Of a DNA stretch of 64,000 nucleotides, positions 26,563 to 37,119 are shown one piece after another. A model generated the notes under the pieces. It was not told the DNA's origin. It saw only the letters and a program-made list of their open reading frames with translations, and ran no database searches. Position numbers and translations under genes: made by a program. The number at the start of each line of letters is the position of its first letter. Positions within the stretch are counted from its first letter, which is position 1. This DNA comes from Planctomycetia bacterium (GTDB lineage: Bacteria; Planctomycetota; Planctomycetia; Gemmatales; HRBIN36), in assembly GCA_016795155.1 (NCBI GenBank), contig JAEUIE010000050.1:100296-164295 (forward strand). Direction: 5' to 3'.

Positions 26563-26838
26563 TTATGACGCCAGTTTGAATTTCTCGTTTTCTTCTGTTC
26601 CACCCACCGATTGAATCAGTTGTGCACCACGGATTTTATCAAACACTTCGAGGACCAGCGTGTTCATGTCAGTAACTCGTGGCATTTCGCGATCAGCTAA
26701 CACTGCATCGCAGACCTGTCTGCGCGTGAACGATTTCTTGTCGAACAATTCAAAGTAAGCCAGGATGATCTCCTGAATGCGATGCCGATCTGCGTCAGTT
26801 GCAGTGTGCAATGTATTCTCCTGAACGTATGTAGACAT
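26563..26838 (-). CDS. Small protein, possible winged-helix fold, unknown function
   Basis: The 91-residue protein has an alternating helix pattern: RIQEIILAYFELFD, then SFTRRQVCDAVLAD, then VLEVFDKIRGAQLI, ending with a short beta-like tail. This is compatible with a small winged-helix or DUF-type DNA-binding fold, but no family was recognised. It stands alone between the DUF4139 gene (convergent) and the alpha/beta hydrolase gene. Confidence 0.6.
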   Translation of the reverse strand: MSTYVQENTLHTATDADRHRIQEIILAYFELFDKKSFTRRQVCDAVLADREMPRVTDMNTLVLEVFDKIRGAQLIQSVGGTEENEKFKLAS

Positions 26839-26977
26839 CGTATGATATTACTGGAGATTAATGAATATTCTCTTGAATTAACAATGGAATAAGAACCTGG
26901 TGAATAGGTTAAAGATCAAGGTAATCAGGCTCAAAATGAGATGATGGTATTGCATCCATAAGAAAATTTGAAACGTC

Positions 26978-27007
26978 CCAACGTGTCATCTATTCATGAC
27001 ACGTTGG
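26978..27007 (-). terminator. Perfect 12-base hairpin after the alpha/beta hydrolase gene
   Basis: CCAACGTGTCAT and ATGACACGTTGG enclose a six-base loop. Reading leftward it follows the hydrolase gene and is trailed by a T-rich stretch, as in an intrinsic terminator. A related GACACGTTTTTAACGTGTC hairpin lies at 37926. Confidence 0.7.
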
Positions 27008-27023
27008 AAACGAGTCCCACAGC

Positions 27024-27899
27024 CTATTCCTTCGCAAACTCTTTCAGTACATCCTGCAATTTCTGGTTAAACTCCTTGGGCTTTTCCAGCATGGGGTAGT
27101 GCCCCACTTCGGGGATGGTGACTGCGTTGTAGTCAGCATATTTCTTGTTAATGTCAACCGCAGTGGGAGTGTGCAACTGGAAACCTCCTGCAGAATTGAT
27201 ACAGCGGACGGGTACCTTGGCTTCTTTCAGCAGAGTCTTGGGATCCTGGCTCATCAGATTTTTCATCAGGCTGGCAGCCATCTTCTGATCCTGTGCCAAA
27301 GCTCGTGTAGTAATCCATTGCTTCAATTCCGCATCAGCATTGGCGGTCAGCATACTGCCAATGGCGTTCTTGAGCGTTCCGCCGAAATCGGTTTCAAACT
27401 GTTTGGTGAAGTGTTCAACAATTTCCTTGGGCATCTGGAACTCGACATTCTGCAGGGTATCCACGCCGATTACCGCAACCACTTTGCCAGGCATACGCTT
27501 GGCAGCAGCCAGCGATACCGGGCCGCCCATGGAGTGGCCAATCAGGATCACGCGCTTGAGGCCCAGTTGCTTGACCACTGCTTCCACATCGCCAGCCAGG
27601 CTGTCGATAGTCCAGTCAGTACGGTTCTTGCCTGATTCGCCATGCCCGGCCTGGTCAATAGTGACAATCTGATATTGTGGTGCAAACTCCTTGACCTGGT
27701 GCTTCCAGTATTCATGGTCGCCACACCAGCCATGCAGGAACAACAGCGTGGTTTCGCCTTTACCGGTGACTTCGCAGTAGATATTGACGCCATCAGCAGC
27801 CTGTACCGACTTTTTGACCGGCGCATCATCCGCACTGATCGCTGTAGCATGGCTCATCAAGCCTGCCAGCAATAACCATAGCGTGTATTTTGCGTACAT
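27024..27899 (-). CDS. Secreted alpha/beta hydrolase
   Basis: The 291-residue product has a signal peptide (YTLWLLLAGLMSHATA). The alpha/beta hydrolase landmarks are LFLHGWCGDHEYW (oxyanion HG), the nucleophile elbow IGHSMGG with Ser, and a late VGHYPMLE supplying His. It would hydrolyse an ester or similar bond outside the cytoplasm; the substrate is unknown. An in-frame GTG/ATG further upstream would add about 42 residues without a signal-peptide-like start, so the ATG at 27899 is preferred. Confidence 0.9.
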   Translation of the reverse strand: MYAKYTLWLLLAGLMSHATAISADDAPVKKSVQAADGVNIYCEVTGKGETTLLFLHGWCGDHEYWKHQVKEFAPQYQIVTIDQAGHGESGKNRTDWTIDSLAGDVEAVVKQLGLKRVILIGHSMGGPVSLAAAKRMPGKVVAVIGVDTLQNVEFQMPKEIVEHFTKQFETDFGGTLKNAIGSMLTANADAELKQWITTRALAQDQKMAASLMKNLMSQDPKTLLKEAKVPVRCINSAGGFQLHTPTAVDINKKYADYNAVTIPEVGHYPMLEKPKEFNQKLQDVLKEFAKE

Positions 27900-28104
27900 G
27901 GTTGAACCTCGTGGGAAATGGAGTTGTGGAGATTGTAAGTGGAAGATGGTCGGTTGGCCTCTTTGAAACGTCCGATGTTGTGGAATGATCTCCGAATGTT
28001 CTCCTGACCATTCCATATTGCTCATTCCTCACAAAACTAATGGCAATGATTGCGGCAGCAATTAGAATGTGTTTCATTCCAAATTCTCAACGAGATAAGC
28101 AGCC

Positions 28105-28746
28105 ATGCTATTTTACTCGATGATTACTCTTGCATGCATCTCAATTACGCCGTACACGGGTGAATCGGTTACGTTTTCCAAAGATGATGCGGGACGATTG
28201 CCTGCTGGCTGGGAAGCATCACAGACGGGGGAAGGCAAAGGGAGTATCTGGAAGGTGAGTGCCGATACCAGCGCGCCATCGGGTTCGGGGTTTGCCCTGG
28301 CTCAGACCGCTAAAGCGCCAAATGCCTGTTACAACATTGCAACGCTGCAGCAGAGTTCGTTTCGGGATGGAGTCATTTCTGTCCAGTTGAAATGCATTGC
28401 AGGCGAACTCGATCAAGGTGGCGGACTGGTTTGGCGGTATCAGGATGCAAACAATTACTACATCTGCCGATTCAATCCACTGGAAGACAACTACCGGGTT
28501 TACAAGGTGATCAACGGCAAACGCGTGCAGTTGGCCACCAAAGAGGAATTGACGCCACCCAAGGGTAAATGGCACACGGTTTCTGTGAAACATGCAGGGA
28601 ACAAAATCGAATGCAGTCTGGATGGTAAGGCACTGCTGACTGCAGAAGATGCTTCCATTACCATGCCGGGTCGTGTGGGCCTCTGGACCAAAGCCGATGC
28701 CCAGACGCATTTTGATCAGCTGAAAGTGGAACAACTCAAGCCTTAA
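28105..28746 (+). CDS. Secreted DUF1080-like (LamG-fold) protein
   Basis: The 213-residue protein has a short hydrophobic N-terminus, then a jelly-roll pattern ending with the typical [19 protein letters not shown], and a last strand [18 protein letters not shown]. This is the 3-keto-disaccharide hydrolase (DUF1080)/concanavalin-like fold common in planctomycetes, which binds or cleaves glycans. It is followed by a DUF1559 gene 31 bases downstream. Catalytic residues could not be assigned. Confidence 0.82.
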   Translation: MLFYSMITLACISITPYTGESVTFSKDDAGRLPAGWEASQTGEGKGSIWKVSADTSAPSGSGFALAQTAKAPNACYNIATLQQSSFRDGVISVQLKCIAGELDQGGGLVWRYQDANNYYICRFNPLEDNYRVYKVINGKRVQLATKEELTPPKGKWHTVSVKHAGNKIECSLDGKALLTAEDASITMPGRVGLWTKADAQTHFDQLKVEQLKP

Positions 28747-28777
28747 TTCGATGAGCAGCAACTACAGGAGTATGAGA

Positions 28778-29695
28778 ATGAAATATCGCGTTTCGCGTGG
28801 TTTTACACTCGTTGAACTTCTGGTGGTGATTGCCATCATCTCGTTGCTGCTGGCCTTGCTGTTGCCAGCCATTCAGCGTGTACGCGAAGCATCCAATCGC
28901 ATGCAGTGTGCCAACAATCTGAAGCAACTGGGACTTGCGTTTCATCAATATGTCAACGATTACGGTGCATTGCCTCCCCGTCGGCAAACCGTGACCCCGT
29001 TTCAAGGGTGGGGGCCACTTCTTCTGACGTATCTCGAGCAAACGGCCATTTCCCGCGATTATGATACCAAGAAGAACTTCTACGATCCCGTCAATCAACC
29101 TTACATCAAGTTGCCTCTTGCGATTTTCGCCTGCCCCACGGCTGAGTATGGCCGGAAAATTAACATCATTGATCAGATGAATATGCCCACCGGCGCAGAG
29201 GGGGCTGCGGGCGATTATTTCGCTGCCAACAGTGTCGATGCCTACTGGTGGCCTGAGCCACGCCGTTCAGCGGCAGCCAACACGATGGAATGCCCTGCGA
29301 TGCGAGACAATAGCCGTCGCAAGTTTGCAGCGATCCGCGATGGCATCACCCATACCTTGCTTTTGGCAGAGTTTGCTGGTCGGCCCGATCATTGGATCAT
29401 GCGGCAGAAGCAACCCACGAATGCCAACCTGCAATGGGCCAACTGGTGGGGGCCTTGGGCATCGTATCAGTCATCCATCTTCCGCACCTGGAGTGCCGAT
29501 GGCAAAACTCCAGGCGGGCCAGGCACTATCAACTGCAACAACAACTGGGGCATTTATGCGTTTCATCCTGCTGGGGCAAACGTGCTCTTCTGCGATGGTG
29601 GCGTCAGGTTTTTGCCAGTGGGGCTGGATCGCGAAGTCTTCGCAGGCATTGTCACTCGCGACGGCGGCGAAGTCATTGATGAAACAAGCTATTAA
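28778..29695 (+). CDS. DUF1559 protein with prepilin-like leader
   Basis: The 305-residue protein starts with a type IV prepilin-like leader, [18 protein letters not shown], followed by [20 protein letters not shown]. The C-terminal H-x9-DG motif is [12 protein letters not shown]. This is the planctomycete DUF1559 family, found in many copies per genome and thought to be pseudopilin-like surface proteins. AGGAG lies seven bases before the chosen ATG; earlier ATG codons lack that spacing. It sits between the DUF1080-like and prenyltransferase-like genes, with small gaps. Confidence 0.93.
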   Translation: MKYRVSRGFTLVELLVVIAIISLLLALLLPAIQRVREASNRMQCANNLKQLGLAFHQYVNDYGALPPRRQTVTPFQGWGPLLLTYLEQTAISRDYDTKKNFYDPVNQPYIKLPLAIFACPTAEYGRKINIIDQMNMPTGAEGAAGDYFAANSVDAYWWPEPRRSAAANTMECPAMRDNSRRKFAAIRDGITHTLLLAEFAGRPDHWIMRQKQPTNANLQWANWWGPWASYQSSIFRTWSADGKTPGGPGTINCNNNWGIYAFHPAGANVLFCDGGVRFLPVGLDREVFAGIVTRDGGEVIDETSY

Positions 29696-29710
29696 TTGCA
29701 GGAGTCGGTA

Positions 29711-30589
29711 ATGGTTTTGTTAATTATTGCAATGACTTTCGCTTCGATGCAGGATAGCGCTCAGCAGCCTCATCGTGAAACAAGCATTGCTTTCCTTAAA
29801 ACCCAACAACATGCATGTGGGGCATTCTCCGTCAAGAACCCGGTTGTCGATCCAACGGCTTTGCCTTCTATTCGTGCAACGCGCACCGCCATTAAGGCAT
29901 TTGCTCTCAATGGCTCTACGGTGCCGCATCCGGAAAAGATATTGCAGTTCCTCAAAGACTGTCACTCTCCCAAAACAGGGGGCTTCTCGGATCGCCCGGG
30001 GATTGAACCTGATCCAGTCAGCACCTCTGTAGCCTTGATGATCCTGAAGGAACTCAACCAGCCGGTTGAGCCATATCTCAAGTCGGGGATGGCCTTCATG
30101 GATGCCCACACGAAGAACTTTGAAGAAATTCGCATGGTGGCTCCATCGCTGGAACAGTTGCAGCAATGGTCCACCATGGCGGAACGCTGGGGACAGATCA
30201 TCGAGGAAGTTCGTAACGCGGATGGCACCTATGGCAAAGGGCCTGGGATGACACGCATGACCGCGCTTCGCATCGTCGCCCGGCAGAGGCTTGGTTTGCC
30301 TACGCCACGCAAAGACGACATCCTTGCGATGATTCGACCAGGGCAACGTGTTGATGGCGGCTTTGGCGGCGATCAAGGCGACACGTCTGACCTGGAATCG
30401 TGTTACAGGATCGTGCGATTGTTTTCGCGATTGGAAGCGCAGCCCGACAGGCCAACCGAGCTACGAGCATTCATTGAAAAATGCCACCACGCCAGTGGTG
30501 GATACGGCGTGAAGCCAGGCGATCCGCCCACTTTGCACGGAACCTATTATGCAGCCGTTGTCACATCGTGGCTGAATGGCGGGAAGTAA
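29711..30589 (+). CDS. Protein with prenyltransferase/squalene-cyclase type repeats
   Basis: AGGAG precedes the ATG. The 292-residue product has a weak N-terminal signal and alpha-alpha barrel repeats with the motifs TGGFSD, DGTYGKG, DGGFGG and SGGYGVK, as in the beta subunit of protein prenyltransferases and in squalene cyclases. The catalytic zinc ligands or DxDD motif of the enzymes are not seen, so it may bind rather than catalyse. It follows the DUF1559 gene with only 15 bases between. Confidence 0.78.
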   Translation: MVLLIIAMTFASMQDSAQQPHRETSIAFLKTQQHACGAFSVKNPVVDPTALPSIRATRTAIKAFALNGSTVPHPEKILQFLKDCHSPKTGGFSDRPGIEPDPVSTSVALMILKELNQPVEPYLKSGMAFMDAHTKNFEEIRMVAPSLEQLQQWSTMAERWGQIIEEVRNADGTYGKGPGMTRMTALRIVARQRLGLPTPRKDDILAMIRPGQRVDGGFGGDQGDTSDLESCYRIVRLFSRLEAQPDRPTELRAFIEKCHHASGGYGVKPGDPPTLHGTYYAAVVTSWLNGGK

Positions 30590-30772
30590 GTCGCTAGATA
30601 GATGGTGCGTTTTGCTTGAAACCGCGAGAATACCAATGCCAAGAAGCCTTAGCGCGGCGACGGCATCCTACGATGCAACCGAGGCAGAGAACCCACAAAG
30701 GGATAGCGATTGCATCGCCTATCCTGTAAACTAACCTTTCCCACCGCACGTTCTCCTGCCGAGAGTTTATCC

Positions 30773-33700
30773 ATGAAGTGGTTGTCGCTGGCTGGTTGTC
30801 TCGCCGTTTTGTGTGCCTGTCTTTTCTCTCCGTCGCCTGAAACTACCAGTGTAGCCTTATCGCAGGATACTGCACCGGTTCAGTTCGAATTGAAGCCCGG
30901 CGATCATATCTGCTTCATCGGTAACAATACCGCAGACCGGATGCAGCATATGGGTTGGCTGGAAACTCTCCTGCACAGCCGGTACCCGGAACATCAACTG
31001 ATCGTGCGTAACCTGGGTTTTGCGGGAGATACACTGACTACTCGTTTGCGATCAGCGAGTTTCGGCACGCCTGATGAATGGCTCACGAAATGTAAAGCCG
31101 ACGTGGTCTTTGCGTTCTTCGGCTACAACGAATCGTTTGCGGGCAAGGATGGACTTGCGGCATTCAAATCGGAACTCGATACGTTCATCACCCACACGCT
31201 CAGCCAGAAGTACAACGGCAAATCGTCGCCCCGGCTGGTGCTCTTCTCGCCACTGGCCCATGAAAACCTCAACTCGCCGAACCTGCCTGATGGCAAAGCC
31301 AATAATGAGCGATTGAAACTCTACACCGAAGCGATGCAGCAGGCCGCCGCCCGCCATCGCATTACTTTCGTCGATTTGTTCACCAGCAGTCAGACGGAGT
31401 ATGGCCACAAGAAACTGCCACTGACCATCAATGGCATTCATCTGAATGAGCATGGTGACAAGGTGATGGCAGAGTCGATTGAAAAGTCTCTCTTAGCCAG
31501 CTCGATCACCCATGAAACGGAATACCTGGAGAAGCTGCGAACCGCCATCAACGACAAGAATTTCTACTGGTTCCAGCGTTACCGCACTACCGATGGCTAT
31601 TCGATTTATGGCGGGCGGGCTGATCTGAAGTTCGTCAACGACCAGACTAACCGCGAGGTGGCTCAGCGGGAAATGGAAGTGCTCGATGTGATGACCGCCA
31701 ACCGCGACAAGCATGTCTGGAGCGTGGCACAGAACAAGCCTGCCAAGGTGGATGACAGCAACCTGCCCGCGTTTATTCCGGTCATCAGCAACAAGCCGGG
31801 CAAAGGCCCCAACGGGCAGCACCTGTTCCTCAGCGGCGAGGAAGCCATCCAAAGCATGAAGATTGCCAAGGGCTTTAAGGTCAATCTCTTTGCAGATGAG
31901 AAAATGTTCCCGGAACTGATCAACCCGGTGCAGATGCAGTTCGATACCAAAGGCCGGCTGTGGGTTGCCACTTGGCAGACGTATCCGCACTGGAAGCCAA
32001 CCGAGGCGATGAATGACACGCTGCTCATTCTGGAAGATACCGATGGCGATGGCAAAGCGGATAAACGCACTGTCTTCGCGGGCGATCTGCACAACCCCAC
32101 CGGCTTCGAGTTCTACAACGGCGGCGTGATGGTCGCTCAGGCCCCGAACGTCGTTTTCCTGAAAGATACCAACGGCGATGACAAATATAATTCCAAGGAA
32201 ATTGTCCTGAGCGGTATCGACTCAGCAGATACGCATCACACCGCCAACAGCTTTGTGTTCGGCCCCGATGGCGCCCTCTATTTCCAGGAAGGCACCTTCC
32301 ATCATACTTCGGTTGAAACACCTTACACAGCTCCGGTGCGCTGTGCCAATGCGGGTGTGTTCCGTTACGAACCCCGCACGCAGAAGTTTGAGACCTACAT
32401 ATCGTACGGCTTCGCTAACCCGCATGGCCACGTCTTCGATAAATGGGGGCGGGACATCGTCGTCGATGGCACCGGTTCCAATCCGTACCATGCGGCCCTC
32501 TTCAGTGGCTACATGGAATATCCGAACAAGCACCGCCAGCCTCCACAGGTTTATCAGCAGTGGACGCGGCCTTGCTCCGGCATGGAGATTCTCAGCAGCA
32601 AACACTTTCCCGATGAGCTGCAAGGCAACCTGCTGGTGCTGAATGTCATTGGCTACCAGGGCATCCTGATGTACAAGCTGCGGGATAAGGGCGCCAGCAT
32701 TGAGGGGATTGAAGATACCAGGCTACTGTCGTCAAGCGATCCGAACTTCCGGCCAGCCGACATTAAGATGGGACCCGATGGCGCGATCTATTTCTGCGAC
32801 TGGCACAATCCCATCATCGGCCACATGCAGCATAATCTGCGCGACCCCAATCGCGACCGCACGCATGGTCGCGTGTACCGGGTGACGTATGAAGGCAGGC
32901 CGTTGTCGGAGAAAGTGAGTGTTGCCGGTGAGCCGATTGAAAAACTGCTCCAACTACTGACCCATCCGGAAGAGCGGGTGAGGTACCGGACCCGCGTGGA
33001 ACTGTCTTCACGCAAGACAGATGAAGTGTTGAAAGCCGCTACCGCGTGGCTCGATGCACTGTTCCAGAAGCCTGGCGACCATGCTCAGGAAGAACTCGAA
33101 ATCCTCTGGCTGTTCCAGCAGCATAACACGGTGTTTTCGCAACTGGTGCATCGGCTGATGAAGTCGCAGCATGGGCATGTGCGCGCCGGTGCGGTGCGAG
33201 TTCTCTGTTATTGGCGCGACAGGTATCCGGCCAATTATGATGAAGTACCTGGCAAGCCGCCTGAAAAGAACGGGCAGTCAAACTCCAAAACAAATTCAAA
33301 AAGAATTGACCCGCAAGTTGCGAAGAAAGAGCTGGAAGAGTTCAACGAAAAGATTAAAACCATGGAACGTCAAAATGCCAAAATAAATGACTCAACCCCG
33401 AATCGCTCTGACCTCGTCTACCGTGGCCCCGAATTCGAGTGGCCTGTCAGTACGTTGACCGCGTTGCATAGTCTGTGCAGCGATCCTGATCCGCGGGTAC
33501 GCCTGGAAGTGGCACGTGCTGCCAGCTTTCTGACCGATCCCGAAGCAGTCGAAATTCCGCTCCTCATTCAGCAGCAGCCGATGGATCAGTATTTGACGTT
33601 TGTGTGCCAGGAAACCATGCGGACTCTGGAGCCAATCTGGAAACGGCATCTGGCATTGGGGAAGCCTTTCAAGATGCGAACGCACATCGGCAACCGCTTC

Positions 33701-35968
33701 CTCGTCCGCAACATGAACAACACGCTGCTTCTGAAGATGGAACGCAATGCTGATGTGTGCCGGGAACTGCTGACGCGGCCTGGCATTCAGGATGACTATC
33801 GTTTGGATGCCTTGCGTAATCTCACCCGCATGTTCCATCGTTCACCTGCGGCGCTTTTGGTAGAAACTTTGACACAACTCGACCAGGAGAAGAACCTGAG
33901 CGATACCAGCATTTTCTTCGACCTGGTTCGCCTGCTGGCGGGCCGCAAGGCGGATGAACTGAAGGAAATCCGGCCGCAGCTCATGCAACTGGCTCTGACC
34001 GCTCGTCAGCCTGTCATCCGCCAAGTGGGTTATGTTGCCCTTATGACGGTGGATGGGCATGTGCATTCCGCCTGGAAGTTAGTGGCTGATGCCAAAGACC
34101 GCGTGTCGGCTGAGATTGATCTGGCGACTGCTACCAGTTTGCTCAGCGATGGCAGCTTACGGGAAGAAGCCTACAACGAGTTGATGGATGTACTGAACAA
34201 ATCGGGCACCTCCACCAAGCTGGCTCCGCCAGCCGGCCGTTTCGTTCGCATTGAAATCCCAGGCAAGAACAAAACCCTGACGCTTGCTGAAGTGGAAGTC
34301 ACCTCGCAAGGCAAGAATATTGCCCGCACCGGCAAGGCCACGCAAAGTGCCACGGCACACGGCGGAGCAGCTTCGCGTGCCATCGATGGCAACACCTCAG
34401 GCCGCTATGCCGATGGCGGGCAGACGCACACACCCGAAAATGGCAGCAACCCCTGGTGGGAACTCGACCTCGGGTCGGAACAGCCCATTGAGAGCATTAT
34501 CATCTACAACCGTACCGAGGACAAATTCTACCGCAGGTTGGATGGCTACACTATTACGGTGCTGAATGATCAGAAGCAGCCAGTCTGGCAGAAGACGGCA
34601 CAGCCCGGACCAGAGAAGATGGTCACTCACACCATTGCTCCACACGATCCACAGGCACAGCTTCGGGGCGCGGTCATGCTGGCTCTCACCACAGTGCGTG
34701 GTCACGAGAAGAAGACGTTTGAAACACTCGCCAAACGGCTGCTGCAAAGCCCTGCTGATCAATCCGCAGCCATGCAGGCAATATTGCGCTTGCCAAAGAA
34801 CACCTGGCCGGTGGATCAGGCAAAGCCACTGCTGGAACAGACGCTCAAGATTCTTAAAGCCATTCCCGTCAATCAGCGAACCGGAACGAGTGGCAGCCTG
34901 GCCATGGAACTGGCCGATTCACTGACAACGCTGTTGCCTGCAGACCAAACCCGACCTTTCCGTAAGGAACTCTTGGACTTGGGCGTGCGTGTCATCCGTA
35001 TCGGCACATTGCTCGAACGCATGTCGTACGACAAGGACGTGATTGTAGTGCAATCCGGCAAGCCGGTCGAATTCATTTTTGAAAACACCGACATGATGCC
35101 CCATAACCTGGTCATCAGCGAACCGGGGACACTGGAGACCATTGGTGAAGCAGCGGAGGCAATGGCCACTTCGCCCGAAGCCGCCAACAGGCAGTTCGTT
35201 CCGCCTTCCGACAAGATTCTGCTGGCCAGCAAACTGTTGCAGCCACGCGAATCCCAGCGGCTGAGTTTCACTGCACCCAAAGCGCCCGGCGTGTATCCCA
35301 TTGTCTGCACCTACCCCGGCCACTGGCGCAGGATGTATGCAGCACTCTATGTGGTGAACGATCTGGAAGGATACCAGACCGGGCCTGATGCCTATCTTGC
35401 AGCACATCCGATTACCATCAAGGATGCCATGTTGAAGGATCGTCGGCCTCGCACGGAATGGAAGTATGCCGACCTGGAACCACTGCTGGTCGATTTGAAA
35501 GGGGGACGCTCTTTCAGTAACGGCAAGCAGATGTTCAAGGTAGCGACCTGCCAGGCGTGCCATCGGCTTGAAAACGTGGGCAACAACTTTGCTCCTGATC
35601 TGTTCCAGCTTGATCCCAAGTGGAAACCAGCCGACGTGCTCAGAAATATCGTAGAGCCTTCGCATCAGATCAATGAAAAATATCAGACTTGGACGTTTGC
35701 TACCATCGATGGCAAAACCATCACCGCCATCGTGCTGGAGGAAACGCCTGAGAGTTACAAGATCATTGAAAACCCGCTGGTCAAGGCGGAGCCGATGATC
35801 TTGAAAAAGAGTGATGTGGAGCAGAAGCAGAAGTCAAATGTTTCCACCATGCCCAAGGGCTTGCTCGATACGCTATCTCGCGATGAGATTCTCGACCTGC
35901 TGGCTTATCTACTCTCCCAAGGCAAACCGGATAATGAGATGTTTAAGGGTGAGGGGCATAAGCATTAG
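30773..35968 (+). CDS. Giant PVC-type c-type cytochrome: SGNH hydrolase, beta-propeller, HEAT, discoidin, cupredoxin and heme domains
   Basis: The 1,731-residue protein starts with a signal peptide. Domains in order: SGNH/GDSL hydrolase (about 43-243; NLGFAGDT, FFGYNES and INGIHLNEHGD); PVC membrane-bound-dehydrogenase type beta-propeller (about 356-709; several FGPDGA and MGPDGA turns); HEAT-like helices (about 720-1140); F5/8 discoidin domain (about 1150-1280; ASRAIDGNTSG, WWELDLG); cupredoxin (about 1419-1533) with probable type 1 copper ligands His1444, Cys1512, His1517 and Met1521; and a PVC-type heme domain with CQACH at 1593-1597. This suggests periplasmic oxidation of a polysaccharide-type substrate with electrons passing through copper and heme. 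An upstream TTG was rejected because it precedes the signal peptide. Confidence 0.93.
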   Translation: MKWLSLAGCLAVLCACLFSPSPETTSVALSQDTAPVQFELKPGDHICFIGNNTADRMQHMGWLETLLHSRYPEHQLIVRNLGFAGDTLTTRLRSASFGTPDEWLTKCKADVVFAFFGYNESFAGKDGLAAFKSELDTFITHTLSQKYNGKSSPRLVLFSPLAHENLNSPNLPDGKANNERLKLYTEAMQQAAARHRITFVDLFTSSQTEYGHKKLPLTINGIHLNEHGDKVMAESIEKSLLASSITHETEYLEKLRTAINDKNFYWFQRYRTTDGYSIYGGRADLKFVNDQTNREVAQREMEVLDVMTANRDKHVWSVAQNKPAKVDDSNLPAFIPVISNKPGKGPNGQHLFLSGEEAIQSMKIAKGFKVNLFADEKMFPELINPVQMQFDTKGRLWVATWQTYPHWKPTEAMNDTLLILEDTDGDGKADKRTVFAGDLHNPTGFEFYNGGVMVAQAPNVVFLKDTNGDDKYNSKEIVLSGIDSADTHHTANSFVFGPDGALYFQEGTFHHTSVETPYTAPVRCANAGVFRYEPRTQKFETYISYGFANPHGHVFDKWGRDIVVDGTGSNPYHAALFSGYMEYPNKHRQPPQVYQQWTRPCSGMEILSSKHFPDELQGNLLVLNVIGYQGILMYKLRDKGASIEGIEDTRLLSSSDPNFRPADIKMGPDGAIYFCDWHNPIIGHMQHNLRDPNRDRTHGRVYRVTYEGRPLSEKVSVAGEPIEKLLQLLTHPEERVRYRTRVELSSRKTDEVLKAATAWLDALFQKPGDHAQEELEILWLFQQHNTVFSQLVHRLMKSQHGHVRAGAVRVLCYWRDRYPANYDEVPGKPPEKNGQSNSKTNSKRIDPQVAKKELEEFNEKIKTMERQNAKINDSTPNRSDLVYRGPEFEWPVSTLTALHSLCSDPDPRVRLEVARAASFLTDPEAVEIPLLIQQQPMDQYLTFVCQETMRTLEPIWKRHLALGKPFKMRTHIGNRFLVRNMNNTLLLKMERNADVCRELLTRPGIQDDYRLDALRNLTRMFHRSPAALLVETLTQLDQEKNLSDTSIFFDLVRLLAGRKADELKEIRPQLMQLALTARQPVIRQVGYVALMTVDGHVHSAWKLVADAKDRVSAEIDLATATSLLSDGSLREEAYNELMDVLNKSGTSTKLAPPAGRFVRIEIPGKNKTLTLAEVEVTSQGKNIARTGKATQSATAHGGAASRAIDGNTSGRYADGGQTHTPENGSNPWWELDLGSEQPIESIIIYNRTEDKFYRRLDGYTITVLNDQKQPVWQKTAQPGPEKMVTHTIAPHDPQAQLRGAVMLALTTVRGHEKKTFETLAKRLLQSPADQSAAMQAILRLPKNTWPVDQAKPLLEQTLKILKAIPVNQRTGTSGSLAMELADSLTTLLPADQTRPFRKELLDLGVRVIRIGTLLERMSYDKDVIVVQSGKPVEFIFENTDMMPHNLVISEPGTLETIGEAAEAMATSPEAANRQFVPPSDKILLASKLLQPRESQRLSFTAPKAPGVYPIVCTYPGHWRRMYAALYVVNDLEGYQTGPDAYLAAHPITIKDAMLKDRRPRTEWKYADLEPLLVDLKGGRSFSNGKQMFKVATCQACHRLENVGNNFAPDLFQLDPKWKPADVLRNIVEPSHQINEKYQTWTFATIDGKTITAIVLEETPESYKIIENPLVKAEPMILKKSDVEQKQKSNVSTMPKGLLDTLSRDEILDLLAYLLSQGKPDNEMFKGEGHKH

Positions 35969-35977
35969 GATTTACAG

Positions 35978-36919
35978 ATGCCTCCCGAGAACCACACTAA
36001 AAAGATCGTGATTGCCGGTGGCAGCGGGTTTCTGGGCATTTCGCTTGCCACCTGGCTGACACGGGCTGGTTACTCCGTTGTTATCCTGTCGCGTAAGCCC
36101 CCAACACTTTCAGGCAAGTGGCAGCATGTTGCATGGGATGCTCGAACGACGGGTGACTGGTGCGGGGAGCTTTCTGGTGCAGCGGGGCTGGTGAATCTCG
36201 CTGGTCGGAGTGTGAACTGCATTAAGACACCCGATCATCAGGATGAAATCCTTCGATCCCGTGTTGAATCAACCCGCGTGCTGGGACATGCTTTGCGGAA
36301 CATTCAACAGGCGCCACCCGTCTGGGTGCAGATGAGTACAGCACATATCTATGGCGACCCGCCTGAACTGGTCTGCACGGAAAGCTCGCCAACTGGTTAT
36401 GGCCTGGCTCCCTACGTGGGGAAAGCATGGGAGGAAGAGTTCCAGCAGAGCTTGTTGCCACAGCAGCGTGGCGTCGTATTGCGAACAGGCTTTGTGCTGG
36501 GCCGCGATCTGGGCGCTGGCGGTGGTGCCTTTACAATGTTTCGCAACCTGGCACGATTCGGTCTGGGCGGTACAGTGGGTTCAGGCAGGCAGGGCATGAG
36601 CTGGATTCATGAAACGGACATGAACCGGATTTTTGAGCAAGCACTGATCAACTACAGCATGAAGGGCATGTACGTTGCCTCGTCGCCTCACCCGGTATCG
36701 CAAAAAGAGTTCATGCGCTACTTGCGGAAAGCGATGGGTATGCCCATCGGCCTACCTGCATTCTCGTGGATGGTCCGCTTCGGCGCCAAGTGGATTCTGC
36801 GAACCGACCCGGAACTGGCACTTTATGGCAGGTATGTCATCCCCCAACGACTGATCGATGAAGGTTTCACGTTTCAGTATGCCAAACTCCCCGATGCGTT
36901 TCAGGAACTGGTGGGATGA
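35978..36919 (+). CDS. TIGR01777 family sugar-nucleotide-epimerase-like SDR
   Basis: The 313-residue protein has the NAD(P)-binding start [15 protein letters not shown] and the TIGR01777 features [33 protein letters not shown] and [17 protein letters not shown]-terminal DUF1731-like part ends with [16 protein letters not shown]. Members are extended SDR proteins of uncertain substrate (YfcH type). It follows the giant cytochrome by nine bases, so co-transcription is likely. Confidence 0.92.
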   Translation: MPPENHTKKIVIAGGSGFLGISLATWLTRAGYSVVILSRKPPTLSGKWQHVAWDARTTGDWCGELSGAAGLVNLAGRSVNCIKTPDHQDEILRSRVESTRVLGHALRNIQQAPPVWVQMSTAHIYGDPPELVCTESSPTGYGLAPYVGKAWEEEFQQSLLPQQRGVVLRTGFVLGRDLGAGGGAFTMFRNLARFGLGGTVGSGRQGMSWIHETDMNRIFEQALINYSMKGMYVASSPHPVSQKEFMRYLRKAMGMPIGLPAFSWMVRFGAKWILRTDPELALYGRYVIPQRLIDEGFTFQYAKLPDAFQELVG

Positions 36920-37119
36920 GCGGTTCGAAGGACACGTTTTTAAGGTATATCGAAAACCACAAATCCAACTGTTACCAACAGTGATAAACTGGTGATTTTG
37001 CAAAATTCTTCATGCATTCAGTCAAGCGATTTATTAAACTCCATAACCGCATCCGATTTCATCAGCAAATGATCATTAGATGCGTAGACACCCATTCTCT
37101 TCAACAGGAAACTGTGCCC

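Noticed and set aside
34919..35665. Leftward frame of 248 codons within the giant cytochrome gene
   Set aside because: Antisense to the cupredoxin and heme domains, no known motifs.
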